A stretch of DNA of 64,000 nt from positions 103,991,923-104,055,922 of the forward strand of contig CM061069.1 of NCBI GenBank assembly GCA_030762895.1, read 5' to 3'. The translations under genes were made by a program, and so were the position numbers. A model generated the notes under the pieces. That model ran no database searches. It was given only the letters and a program-made list of their open reading frames with translations, and had not been told where the DNA came from. This document shows, piece by piece, positions 45,339-55,298 of this stretch (the stretch's first letter is position 1; the number at the start of each line of letters is the position of its first letter). This stretch comes from Sophora flavescens. Taxonomy: Eukaryota > Streptophyta > Magnoliopsida > Fabales > Fabaceae.

Positions 45339-46755
45339 TGTTGGTGACGCCGGCAAGTGTACCGGGTCGTCGCAAGTAATAAAATAAACACGGTAAGTAA
45401 TTACCGAGGTCGAACTCAGGGATTGGGCTACCAATTCGACTAATCCGCGGGAAATCAGATATGTTCGGTCAAGTTACAGAAGGTGGTTGAGAGAGAGATT
45501 AATATCTAAAATTCAATTAACAAATCTAATGAAATAATTAACTAAAAATCAGAAATTAAAATATCCAAGGTCACAAATCCACCTACCCAATATGTACACC
45601 CAAGTGATGATGAATTCCTCCCTAAGTTCAATTACAATGTCAACCGGGACCCCTAAATTCTCCTAAATCCACTCTCGTGCTCATTAGGACGTATTCGACG
45701 ATTGGATTAATTACTTACTAGGTCTCATAATCCTAATCTCGAATTTGATTAATTCTTGTTCCCTATAAGGTTGCACCGATCTCCTATTCACTCGTGCAAT
45801 ACTCGACCGATGATCCCAATTCAAGTTCTAAACGCGAATCGCCGTTCGGCCTCAAACACGTTTAACTAATTAATCACGCAAAACATATGATCAATGCATT
45901 CAAATCAGAATCGGAAAACAAGAATTGAATTAAGGGAGAAAGACATACATCATATCGGATTTACATCGCCATGGGTGGCTTCATCGTTCCCTCGGACGAG
46001 GGGATTAGTTCCTCATGCTCATAGACAAACAATCGGACATAATCTCCATAAGAAAAAGGGAGACGCGGCTCCAAAGAGAAAAGAAATTACCCTAAACGCT
46101 ACTCTAAACAGTGGAAAACTACTAGGATTCGCGGCCCTCCAAAAGCTCTCCAGCCTCCTAAAGTTGGATTCTCAATCTGATCTGCAACAGCCTTTAAATA
46201 GGATTCCTGATCTGCGCTCGTTCGCGAGGAGAGCAGCCTCTCGCGAGGCGAGAATTAAAATTGGCGCGCTTTCAATTTGAACTCTCGCGAGGCGAATGTG
46301 TGTTCGCGGGGCGAGTCTTCAATTCTAGGCTGTGACCTTCATCACGGCTGGGCCGTGATGGTCTCTGACTTCCAGGGTCTTCAAACTCTCGCGGGGCGAA
46401 CATATTCTCGCGTGGCGAGACAGAATTGATGACCTTGCTGTTTTATCTGTTCTTCAGGCTCGCGAGGCGAGAATCTACTCGCGAGGCGATTATCTCCAGA
46501 AGTGCTTTTTCCACTGCTTCTTGACTTTCCTTGACTCCCGGAGCTTCACTTCTTGACCTGAAACCACAAAAGCAAACAAAAGCGTAATTCTATTCAAAAT
46601 AAGCTAAAAACTACACAAAAGACGCAAAACGAGTCAAAGTCCAACTTAGGAACAAAACAAGGCAAATTTGGGCGAAAACGAGAGTGAACTCGAATAATTT
46701 GCACAAAAACCACGGTCCATCTAGTTATAAAACTAGATAAGCCGAAGGCTTATCA
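45339..46755 (-). mobile_element. Solo LTR with CTCGCGAGGCGAG words inside the Athila 5' LTR
   Basis: The 1417-bp TG...CA unit (TGTTGGTGACGCCGG...GGCTTATCA) has a perfect TCTGT duplication (45334-45338, 46756-46760). On the minus strand a TATA-like TATTTAAAGG (46191-46200) lies just downstream of an array of CTCGCGAGGCGAG and related words (46213-46500). One CACGGC-type unit is embedded at 46325-46365. No internal sequence remains. The ORF at 45894-46280 has no family features. Confidence 0.88.
46213..46500. repeat. Palindromic word array CTCGCGAGGCGAG in solo LTR
   Basis: TCGCGAG-centred copies lie at about 46219, 46241, 46284, 46302, 46387, 46408, 46460 and 46479. Some copies vary (TCGCGGGGCGAG, TCGCGTGGCGAG). 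A single CACGGC-type unit is mixed in. Confidence 0.85.
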
Positions 46756-46948
46756 TCTGTCACGGCCGTGATGGGCATCACGGCTAGGCCATGACAGATT
46801 CTTCCTAGAAGGGTTCTGACTCAATTAACATGTCACGGTCGTGATGGGCATCACGGCTAGGCGGTGACAGCTTCTGACTTTTGCCTTCTTTCTTCTTCAG
46901 TCTTGCTCAATCATGGCCGTGATGGTCATCACGGCTAGGCCGTGATGG
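46756..46948. repeat. Palindromic words, Athila 5' LTR (distal part)
   Basis: Three full composite units (about 46758, 46832 and 46913) are each followed by TTCTKMC or TCTGTTTGG spacers. Two of them are collapsed in the 3' LTR. Confidence 0.85.
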
Positions 46949-47239
46949 GCTCTGTTTGGCTCATTTTCTTCACCTTTCAAGCTCTATCTTCATCCAAGCT
47001 CCATCATGATCAATCTTGAGCGTTTTCTCTTTAATTTCTGCAAAACAACACCACGAGACCGCCTTACCCGTTCCAAGGTAAAAACTAATAAAAATCAATT
47101 TAAATATGCCTAAACTATATGAAAATGCATGCAAAAGTGTACATGAAATATGATGTGAAATCACACTATCAGGTAATAGTTCAAAAACAAAATTTGGTCG
47201 GTAGGATTAAGTTACAGGAAATTTTTTATAAAAAAATTC

Positions 47240-47482
47240 AAAATTTGTGACCGAAATAGCAACAGAATATCACTCACAAAATTCGGTTATCTGAGCATGC
47301 AACCAACTATACGACGACCGAAATATATAATTTTGTGACCGAAATACAAATTCGGTCGCTAAACAATTAGCCACCAGGGTTTCTGCTACCCCCTTAATTC
47401 AGTCGATACACAATATAGCAACCGAATTATCATGTTTAGCGACCGAAATCTTCGGTCGCTAAATAGGTTTTTTTTTGTAGTG
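47240..47482. repeat. CACTA-3 right subterminal repeats and terminus
   Basis: Copies of GTGACCGAAAT, GCGACCGA and TTCGGTCGCTAAA are followed by TTTTTTTTGTAGTG, matching the left end. Confidence 0.9.
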
Positions 47483-47572
47483 ATATCCGAATGGGTGGCA
47501 CCCACGTTATCATACGCATTCATTTATATCATGGTGAAGGGTAGAGGAAAATAATACATTTTCGAGGATGGT

Positions 47573-47575
<3 letters not shown>

Positions 47576-47603
<28 letters not shown>
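47576..47603. repeat. (TA)n microsatellite in T2
   Basis: About 14 TA units. Confidence 0.95.
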
Positions 47604-47606
<3 letters not shown>

Positions 47607-47731
47607 GAGATGCATGCTTTGTGTGCTGTTATTGAATGAATGTTACGACCCCTTTTCCATGTTGATGTTTAATAGTTTCTTATCCCCGTTTTCCTTTCTG
47701 TTGTGTTTGTTTTTCTATCGTTAAACCTACA

Positions 47732-48330
47732 GACCCAGAGTATACAGATGGCTCACTGGGGGCACCATGGATGGAAGCTCCGGCGGGGTTCCCCCTGACG
47801 GGGATTTTTGAGCTGGTGTTCATAGATGAGAACGGGTGGCTTGTGTACCCAGTCACTCGTTTCGTTGTGTATAGGGGTCATGTATCTGTGACCTCGGGAG
47901 TAGGGAGTGGAGCACCATTTGGGATGGTAGGTTCTTTTCGAGTGGGACAGACTCTCCTATTCCCTTTCGGATTCCCGGTGGCACCAATACCCCATATGCC
48001 TCTGATGCCAGATGTTGTACCAGTTCCCATCCCGATACCAGTTGAGGAACATGTATCTGAACCAGCGCCAGGGTACCTATGCTTGCACCCGCCCATGAGG
48101 ATGATCAGGTGGTACCCGACATTGATCATGTGCTTGCTTCAGAGGTACCCGAGATTCCAGATGTGAGAGCTGCAGGGTCCGAGTCCTCCAAGTTGTCGTC
48201 CAGAAACAACATAGCTTACAGACGACTGTTTCAGAGGCCGTCTGGGAGCAGCTCTTCTAGTAGCAGCAGAGGAGTAGTGGGACCCTCTAGACTCAGGGGT
48301 GATAGTGAGGGTAGCAGTAGTCGTATATGA
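47732..48330 (+). other. Possible 3' exon of T2 with Pro/Val-rich frame
   Basis: CTATCGTTAAACCTACAG (to 47732) looks like a 3' splice site. An open frame follows, with EAPAGFPLTGIFELVFID and a VPVPIPIPVEEH stretch, then a shift and a Ser-rich end (stop at 48328). T1 has a similar acceptor-like site (about 12118, ...TTACGTTAG) followed by a different short acidic frame. I do not recognise a family. It may be a degenerate spliced ORF of this element type or chance openness. Confidence 0.25.
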
Positions 48331-48712
48331 TAGTACCGGCCAGTGCTATCCATGTAGGTGTACATAGGTGTGTGATGAGAGCATTTTGATGTATTTTTGA
48401 GGAATGGGACTGGGTGTAGTTAGAGTGGCAGCGAGGTTGTTTTTTTAGACCTTATGATGTATTTTATTTTATTACCCCGGTTTGTATATATGTGGGATCC
48501 TACTGATGGGATTCCCTTTACAATACTTTTCTATATACGTAGATGATGCTATATATATGTATACGTGTGATGTATGTTATGATTGCTAGTTGTTTTATTT
48601 AAGTTTTTTTATTTCTCCTCTTTTTATAATTATCCGTTTAACGCTAATTTCACGATTAGGTTCTAAATAAAATATGGTTCTCTTTAATGGGACATCGGGT
48701 TGTCTCATTGTT

Positions 48713-49970
48713 CCTCATATTGTTCAACATAACAGGTCTTCGGTTATTTGGTGTGCAATCTGTCAGGAATGGCATCTTATTGAGCCTAATTTGATTTGGA
48801 GCATTCGGAATGGTCGACGTGCTCGATTTTGGAAAGATCATTGGGTCCCGGGATTTGGGAAGCTAGAGGATCATGTCCATTCTGCTATCCCTAGCGGTGA
48901 ATTTGATTTTTTGGTTTCTTCATATATATTCCAATCAAGATGGGTGGAATCAGTTTTCCGGTTTTCTTCTAGATCAGATTTGTAGGAAGATTGGTGCTAT
49001 TAAGCCTCCTCTAGTGAGTGATAAACCTGATTTTCCTAGTTGGAGTCTTTCTTCGGATGGTTTATTCTCTCTAAAACTGCTTATAAAATGTTATCTTCTA
49101 CTGCAAGTGTTATTACTGCTGAAAACCAAACAAAAGTCTGGCAATGGCAGGGTCCTCCTCATATCAGAACCTTCTTATGGAAATTAGGCCATGGCAAGCT
49201 TCTAACTAATTGTGAACGTCTATGTAGAAGAATGATTAATGATGATTCATGCCCTCGTTGTTTAAATCAGGTTGAATTCGTTATGCACTCACTTCGTGAT
49301 TGCGATGAAGTGAAGATTTTCTGGTCTAACTTTATCAATCCCATTTACCAGAGTCATTTTTTTTAGTTTGGGTGTTGATGATTGGCTCATTTGGAATTTG
49401 TTACCAGATGACACTGGTAGTGTTCAATCCGGATGGATTACTTTCTTTGGTGTTGCGATTTGGTCACTGTGGAATGACAAGAATTCTTTGGTTTTTTCCT
49501 GGAAGACAAGTTTAGGTGTTAGGTTGGCGCAATCAGTAGTTCACTATGCTAAAACTATTAATGATGAGTTACATTCGCAGAATTTCGGTGATGGTATCAT
49601 TCAATGCTCAAAAATTCATGTTAGCTGGAAATCGCCTCCGTTGGATTCTTACAAGGTTAACATAGATAGCTCGCATAAAGACAATGGAAGCTCAACCTGT
49701 GGGGGTTTGGTTCGTGATGCTACAGGGAAGTTCTTGATAGAATTTTTCTGTAAGTTGGGATCTTGCAATACAATTGTTACGGCGCTTTGGGGTCTTTTTT
49801 ATGGGATAAAGCTTGCTCGTGAATTATCCCTTTCCTATGTTATTTTTTAGCTTTTCTCAAAAGTCATTGTTTATTTGGTTGGCAAGGGTTTCTCTTCAAA
49901 TTATGCTCTTCAAACCGTTGTACGAACTTGCTAGCTAATATGGGTCATGGTAGCTCTTTTAGTTGGACTT
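48713..49970 (+). pseudogene. LINE ORF2 C-terminal region and RNase H-like domain
   Basis: Continues the LINE after T2: HNRSSVIWCAICQEW and IRNGRRARFWKDHWVPG (conserved 'G-x-x-x-x-F-W-x-D-x-W' block of plant LINEs). Next come the zinc-like CPRCLNQVEFVMHSLRDC (about 49250) and an RNase H domain with KVNIDSSHKDNGSSTCGGLV and RDATGKFL (about 49650-49740). The frame shifts near 48980, 49080 and 49365 and stops at 49848. The end of RNase H is in another frame to about 49970. Confidence 0.85.
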
Positions 49971-50032
49971 TGGTTGATAATGTTACTCCTAGTTTAGGCA
50001 TGCTCATTAGAGATGATGTTGTGGGGGTGTAA

Positions 50033-50526
50033 TATACCCCATATGATTTCTTAATTTTCTTGCAACTCTTTCCATATAAAAAATTGATATATTGTCAGTG
50101 TAAAAAATTTTATACTCTAAAGTAATTATAAATCATCCTACATGTGACTTTAAAAGTGATTATGACAAGTGTTAGATATTTTATTATTGTGATAATTTAT
50201 TACTGATTGAGAGTACAAAAAATCCTTACGTTGATGATGCATACTAATTAAATCTTTTTTTATCAAATCTTAAGCAATCAAAGTTTTGGATCAAAAAATA
50301 GAACTGCTTGATATTGTTTTTTATAACAAAAAAAATGTTATTATATGATTACAAGGGATAACTCAAACCAAGAACATTACATAGGAAAAAAAACAAGACA
50401 AAGCAACCCACCCAACTAAACAAGATATGGTCATCCTTTCCCAAAACAAGATCAAGCCAATATTCTTCCCCTGTTACAAATAACAGCAACAACACCTCAT
50501 ACGTAACTTGTATCAGTAGTATGACA
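50033..50526. other. AT-rich spacer between LINE and Tat element
   Basis: No gene. TTGTCAGTGTAAAAAATTTTATAC near 50092 resembles the inverted ends of small MITEs, but no partner end was found. The minus-strand ORF at 50349-50732 overlaps the Tat LTR and is spurious. Confidence 0.4.
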
Positions 50527-50531
50527 GCAAC

Positions 50532-51080
50532 TGTACTGGCCGAGGAGTAAAACCCGACCACCGAGCTTGGATACCCGATCCAATAAAGGTGGGAAGGATA
50601 AGATATTGATATTATCTTTAATAATCCTGATATTATCTCAAATAACCTTATCCAGTTAAAAGAGATAAAATCCCTCAAATTAAAGAAATCATATCTCAAA
50701 GAAGATTTAAGAGATGAAAGGAGATAAATCAAGATCTCTTAAAGATATGAGGATCCTATTATTAAAGGAGGGGAACCCAAAAGAGAGACTCACTTTTCAC
50801 TAACCCAGGTGAATCTCCCTTAAGCGTATTAGAGGAACCAGCTTGACCAAGAGACTATTGAAGAGTCCTTGCTCGCTGGTATTCATTATATACAAGATTA
50901 AGGAAGTGAGATCACTGTATGACCAAGGGTTGAACTAAGAACTACGTTTGGCTTTGATTCCTACAGGGAAACGTAGGACCAAAGTACAATATTATATCAA
51001 GTCATAATCTAAAACAACCCCCATTGTTCACTCTTGGTCAAAAGTTCTACGGCGAGATTTCGACAAGGCGGAACTCCGCA
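50532..51080 (+). repeat. Tat 5' LTR
   Basis: 549 bp from TGTACTGGCC to CTCCGCA, followed after 8 bases by the primer binding site. A TATTAAAGG/TTATAAAAGG-type TATA box (about 50758) precedes the likely transcript start. Confidence 0.8.
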
Positions 51081-51087
51081 GGAATAT

Positions 51088-51106
51088 TTGGCGCCCACCG
51101 TGGGGC
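51088..51106 (+). promoter_or_regulatory. Tat primer binding site
   Basis: TTGGCGCCCACCGTGGGGC, the sequence usually found after the 5' LTR of plant Tat/gypsy elements, complementary to a tRNA 3' end. I do not assign the tRNA. Confidence 0.65.
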
Positions 51107-51278
51107 CGAGGAAAAACTTTCCCCGGTTCCATAAGAAAGCTTGATGGTGACTACACGGAATGGAACAAGGGGAAGGGCGAACAGTACGATCCATTTAGAT
51201 CATGAGGCTTCGAACACGAGCTAGAACCGTGACAATCCCCTGCCCATCAATGAAGATACCCCTCAGCTGGGAGAGGTT

Positions 51279-53120
51279 ATGGCACAGTTAAGGCAGTTGC
51301 GTGAGGAGAACGAGGAGATACGTGCTCAAAATCAAAGGCTGTTGAGAGCTCGGAAAAGAGAAAGATCAGTGATGCCTTTCGAGGAAGAGCAATCCTTACC
51401 CGAGGATAGCCAAAAGGATCCATCGTACGTACCTTCTCATCATGATACGAGTGGACCGTCCAAGACCAAACCTCACCCAGAGGGTTCAGGAGTTAAATCT
51501 CGTGCAGAAGGGACTATCCAGAAAGAAAGGGTAACAGACTGACGATCGAGGCTGCCGTTCACGGATGACATCGATGAGGTAATCATGCGTAGACATTTTA
51601 AGCCTCTTAACATTGATAAATTCAATGGCACCACTGAACCAACCGAGCACGTAGAATCCTTTATTTCTTCTGTTTACTTGGTGACCGATTTGGAAGCCGT
51701 CATGTGTAACATCCCTGATTGCTTTATGGATTGACGACTATCCCCACAGACCAACACGGGTCTTTCCAGCATGTTTTGTCCTCACTCACACGCTTCCTGG
51801 GAAAACTTCCCAGGAGGTCACCCATCCCAAAATCGCTCCAAGTCAAGCACGCTTAACAGTGGAGTTCTTAAGTGATGGACTACCGAAAAGAAGATGCATC
51901 TTGTTAGTATAGGTAGTACCAATCAATTCATATAGGTCTTCCTCAATTGTATAGTCCCATACCTACACAGTCTCAGGATCCCTCTCATTTGGGTGTGTAA
52001 TCGGTTCATTCATGTGTCCCTCCGCCTAGAAGCTTGCCGAGATCCGCTCCTTGTTCGTGCCTTCTTGCACCGGCGATCACTCCCTGCCCTTGTCGGCACC
52101 CGGGTGTTACATCATGTGAAAAAATTTTCCACTACTTTGCAAGGCCCTACCTTAACCTGGCTTACGAATCTTCCACCTCGGTCAATTTATTCCTTTGATG
52201 TGCTTGTAACTAAGTTCACTGCACAATTCGCAGCAAGCCAAAAGCATAAAAGGCAATCGGTCTCGCTGATGAATTGTAAACAAGAAAAGAATGAATCACT
52301 TAGAGATTATATGGCTCGTTTTAGTGCCAAAAAAATTTTAATTCCCAATATGAGCTCGGAACTCTGTCTCCATACCATCATGGGCGGTTTGAAGTCGGGG
52401 CCTTTCTTTGAGTACTTATCTCGGAAACCACCGAGAGACTTTGAAGAATTATAAGAAAAAGCCACAGGTTTCATGAACTCAGAAGAGATGGTAGAATCCA
52501 AAAAGACGGAAAGAAGCTTTGAGGACAAAAGCTCGGTCCCGAGCAAAGAAATAGACAAAGGAGCCAATCCATAAAGGGTCCAAAAGAGTAATGAAAGGGG
52601 GTTCTCAGATAGGCAACCTACGTAGCAGTCCTATACCCTGCTAAATCGATCCTGTGCAACCATTCTCCAGGAGGGGTGCAATGTCGAGTTACTCACCTTA
52701 CCTCGGCCTTCTAAGACTCCCGGCCCATACTGACAGAAGTAAAGAGTGTAAGTGGCATCAAAACTACGGTCACTCCACTGAAGACTGTAAAACAGTCCAG
52801 GAAAAAAATGAAGACTTGGTACAAGCAGGTCGTCTTGACCGGTTCGTTCGTCGAGAAAATAATGGAGGTGGACGAGCTGGTCGACGACGAGGGAGACGCG
52901 GTTATGACAATCGTAACCGAGATGCGAATCATCAAAGGAACAATCAGAACAGTGATCGGGTGAACAATCAGAGGGCTCCTAATGATGAAGCAGAAGGAGG
53001 AGTCAGAGGGGTCATCAATACAATCTTAGGAGATTTTACAGGTGGAGGAATGACAAGTTCAGCTCGGCGGTGTCATATAAAATCCATCCGATCTGTCAAC
53101 ACGGTGTCTAAAAAACCTAC
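51279..53120 (+). pseudogene. Tat Gag, split by a Cassandra solo LTR
   Basis: The N-terminal coiled coil MAQLRQLREENEEIRAQN starts at 51279 and stops at 51540. NIDKFNGTTEPTEHVESF (about 51620) leads into the capsid region, which is cut at 51704 and resumes at 52117 with FSTTLQGPTLTWLTNLPP, YSFDVLVTKFTAQFA and ESLRDYMARFSAKKI (Retrotrans_gag type). A single zinc-binding-like motif C-K-W-H-Q-N-Y-G-H-S-T-E-D-C lies at about 52750. Arg/Gly-rich and Asn-rich stretches follow. Stops at 51540, 52452 and about 52572 make it non-coding. Confidence 0.85.
51705..52111 (-). mobile_element. Cassandra TRIM solo LTR with 5S rRNA-derived segment
   Basis: A 407-bp unit with ends TGTAACATCCC...GGGTGTTACA sits within a perfect TCATG duplication (51700-51704, 52112-52116). 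On the minus strand it carries GTTAAGCGTGCTTGACTTGG (51857-51838) and GGGATGGGTGACCTCCTGGG, which match the middle and 3' part of plant 5S rRNA. A 5S segment inside a short LTR is diagnostic of Cassandra. In Cassandra the region supplies pol III promoter boxes. It has no internal domain, so it arose by LTR-LTR recombination. It interrupts the Tat gag. Confidence 0.93.
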
Positions 53121-53975
53121 AAGGTCGAGACCTCCCATAACTTTCTCAGATCATGACTTCCAAGGGCTGGATCCTAATCAAGACGACCCAATGGTGATAA
53201 CGGTCGAATTAGCCAACTACTCGGTCAAACGAACACTTGTTGATCAGGGAAGCTCAGCTTATATTTTATACCTAGCGACCATCAAATAGCTTGGAATTCC
53301 AGAAAAGCTGATAAAAGAGCAAGAAGACAAGCTAGAAGGGTTCACTGGAGAGCAAGTAAAAACCCGAGGTTACATAGACCTCTTGACAACGTTTGCAGAG
53401 GGAAAGCCCTCCCGGACCGTATCAGTCAGGTATGTTATCGTAGAGGCTAGCACCTCGTACAACATCCTTATTGGAAGACTGACGTTGAATGAACTCGACG
53501 TGATTGTCTCTACTCCACACCTCACAATGAAGTTCCCAGCCGAGTCTGGAGAGATAGTTGACGTCCGAGCTGACCAAAGGATGGCCAGGCAATGCTATGT
53601 GGATAGTTTGAAGGTGACCCAAGATCAGTACATCGCAAAAAATTCCAAAGATGATAAAGCAGAGGTGGTAAGTTCGGTCAGTTCGGTGAGCTCAGCAAGC
53701 TCGGTCAGTATGTTTGAACTAGATCCAAGGATGGAGATGTATGAGTCCAGAGCCGAACCAACAGAGTCTTTAGAGAAGTTCCAACTGGGAGCCCAAGCTG
53801 AACAGTACACCAAGGTTGGCAGTCAGCTCGACCCCTTGCTCAAACAACAGATTCAAGCTGTTCTAAAGAAGAATGCCGACTTGTTTGCTTGGAAAACATC
53901 GGATATGCCTGGCATAGACCCTAATTTTTTGTGCCATAAGCTATCTATATGTCTCAAAGCGAGGCCTGTAGCTTA
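53121..53975 (+). pseudogene. Tat aspartic protease region
   Basis: SVKRTLVDQGSSAYILYLAT places the active-site Asp in a D-x-G-S-S-A motif (about 53232). After a TAG at 53287 come a spacer and YVIVEASTSYNILIGRLTLN, the flap/C-terminal part of the retropepsin fold. An acidic tail (VSSVSSVSSASSV, 53670-53710) links to ADLFAWKTSDMPGIDP, the start of the polymerase region. Confidence 0.85.
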
Positions 53976-54820
53976 GATAAAAAGAAAGCTTGGCGAAGAA
54001 AGGCGCCAGGCTGTAGCCGAGGAGACTACCAAGCTGGTCAAAGCAAATTTCATCAGAGAGGTGAAATACATTACTTGGATAGCCAATGTGATGTTAGTTA
54101 GAAAGGCCAATGGTAATTGGAGAATGTGTACCGACTACACCGATCTCAACAAAGCGTGTCCAAAGGATTCTTATCCTCTTCCCAACATTGACAGATTGGT
54201 AGACGGAGCTTCAGGGTACGAAATTTCGTCCTTCTTGGACGCATACTCAGGTTACAATCACATAAGGATGTATCCACCCGATGAAGAAAAAAATGGCATT
54301 TATGACCGATGGGCCAAACTACTGCTACCGAGTAATGCCTTTTGGTTTAAAAAATGCTGGTGTAACATATAAAAGGCTTATGGACAAAGTCTTTGTCAAC
54401 CAGAACGGAAAGAACCTAGAAGTATATGATGATGATATGGTGGTAAAGTCCTATGACCCAAAGCAACACTCAGCCGACCTCCAAGAAATTTTTATCCAAC
54501 TCATAAAGTACAACATGAGGTTAAATCCAGAGAAATGCTCCTTTGGTGTACAAGGAGGGAAGTTCGTGGATTATATGCTGACACACAGAGGTATTGAAGC
54601 CAATCCTGATAAATACAAAGCTGTCATAGAAATGCGGAGCCCAAAGAGTGTGAAAGAGATTCAGTGGCTAGCTGGTCAATTAGCTTTTCTATCCCGCTTT
54701 CTCCCAAAATCCGCAGAAAAGGCAAGACCCTTCTTCCAGCTTTTGAAAAGACCAAAAGAGTTCACTTGGACCGAGGAGTGTGAGAAAGCCTTTGAAGATC
54801 TGGAACTTTTTCTAGCTTCT
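53976..54820 (+). pseudogene. Tat reverse transcriptase, cut by an Athila-type solo LTR
   Basis: Motifs: NVMLVRKANGNWRMCTDY, NKACPKDSYPLPNIDRLVD, SGYNHIRMYP, then, after a one-base shift in an A-run at about 54286, RVMPFGLKNAGVTYKRLM and the catalytic Y-D-D-D-M-V-V-K-S (about 54427), where the usual Y-x-D-D keeps both Asp. RLNPEKCSFGVQGGKF and FLSRFLPKSAEKARPFF mark the thumb. The frame is broken at 54820 by the LTR insertion. Stops near 53973 and the shift make it inactive. Confidence 0.88.
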
Positions 54821-55043
54821 TGATAGTGTGATTTTACATGATATTTTCTGTATACTTTTGCATGCATTTTTTATATAGATTAGGCATTCTTAGTTTGATT
54901 TTTATTAGATTTTCCCTTGGAACGGGTGAAGCGGTGTCTTGGTGTTGTTTTGCAGGAATTCAATGTAAAAATGATCAAAATCAGCCATGGTGGAGGTTGG
55001 ATGAAATAGAGCTTGAAAAGTGAAGAATATGAGCCAAACAGAG

Positions 55044-55280
55044 CCCATCACAGCCTAGCCGTGATGACCATCACGTCCGTGATCAAGCAGAGCAGAAGGC
55101 AAAAGTCAGAGGCTGTCACGGCCTGCCCGTGATAGACATCACGGTCGTGGCCAACCAGAAAATTAGGGTTTCGCGTCGCGAACGTAGGGCTCGCCTCGCG
55201 AGACTTCATTTTGTGCAAGTACGCCCACTCCAGAACGCGTCACGGCCTGCCCGTGATGGCCATCACGGCCGTGACGCGCA
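55044..55280. repeat. Mixed palindromic word array upstream of LTR TATA
   Basis: Units of the CACGGCC...GCCGTGA type lie at about 55048, 55110 and 55238. A TCGCG-type word pair is at 55173-55203. The array ends 8-10 bases before the TATA box. Confidence 0.8.
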
Positions 55281-55287
55281 GCAGACC

Positions 55288-55298
55288 TATAAATAAGA
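55288..55298 (+). promoter_or_regulatory. TATA box of the Athila-type solo LTR
   Basis: CTATAAATAAG directly follows the palindromic array. A transcript start is expected about 30 bases downstream. Confidence 0.6.

Larger units (their letters stand above)
35526..47171 (-). mobile_element. Athila-lineage Ty3/gypsy retrotransposon with both LTRs
   Basis: Both LTRs read TGTTGATTACG...CACTATCA on the plus strand and are flanked by a perfect GGTAA duplication (35521-35525, 47172-47176). Going down the minus strand: 5' LTR 47171-44317, a primer binding site, gag, protease, pol, a 1.8-kb non-coding stretch with palindromic words, then the 3' LTR. The 5' LTR is enlarged by a solo LTR insertion. Without that the element is about 10.2 kb. 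No envelope-like ORF remains. It interrupts CACTA-3. Confidence 0.92.
44317..47171 (-). repeat. Athila 5' LTR, interrupted by a solo LTR
   Basis: It is nearly identical to the 3' LTR (35526-36945) except for the insertion at 45339-46755 and the number of palindromic units. Here unit 1 (45226) is collapsed, while units 4 (46832) and 5 (46913) are full length, the reverse of the 3' LTR. Confidence 0.92.
31791..47482. mobile_element. CACTA-3: non-autonomous CACTA transposon with nested Athila
   Basis: The termini CACTACAAAAAATAGG (31791) and TTTTTTTTGTAGTG (to 47482) are flanked by a 3-bp ATA duplication (31788-31790, 47483-47485). Subterminal repeats with a GCGACCGA / TCGGTCGC core occur at both ends. 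After removing the Athila element and its duplication about 4.0 kb remain. There is no transposase. The interior has a CT-rich leader, a tripled 110-bp repeat, a large hairpin and a B3-like exon pair. Confidence 0.9.
29913..48707 (+). mobile_element. T2: LTR-like element related to T1, split by CACTA-3
   Basis: It starts TGTAACAGTTGGG and ends CGGGTTGTCTCA, with a perfect 5-bp duplication TTGTT in the LINE (29908-29912, 48708-48712). Without CACTA-3 it is about 3.1 kb. Blocks shared with T1 are GGTGTAGGGCGACCTAAACC (31034), the CTATAGTGCCATTGCTTTGC pair (31610-31760), the region around 47640-47730 and the 3' end (GTGGGATCCTAC at 48492). It has no internal duplicate of its start and no retrotransposon proteins. 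Like T1 it may be a solo long LTR or a non-autonomous unit. Confidence 0.75.
28640..50032 (+). mobile_element. LINE retrotransposon (host of the nest), 5'-truncated
   Basis: LINE ORF2 sequence occupies 28640-29912 and resumes at 48713-50032. Everything between is inserted DNA: T2 plus its nested contents, with a TTGTT duplication at 29908-29912 and 48708-48712. The two LINE parts join in the middle of the region between reverse transcriptase and RNase H. The 5' part (ORF1, endonuclease) is absent, as usual for 5'-truncated plant L1-like copies. No clear poly-A tail is seen at the 3' end. Confidence 0.85.

Noticed and set aside
45894..46280. 128-codon ORF in the solo LTR
   Set aside because: It lies wholly within an LTR with TG...CA ends and a TSD, and shows no motifs.
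48079..48330. Separate Ser-rich protein gene
   Set aside because: It is the shifted continuation of the 47771 frame within T2, with no domain or independent start context.
51790..51860. A functional 5S rRNA gene
   Set aside because: Only part of the 5S sequence is present, altered and embedded in a Cassandra LTR with TSDs.
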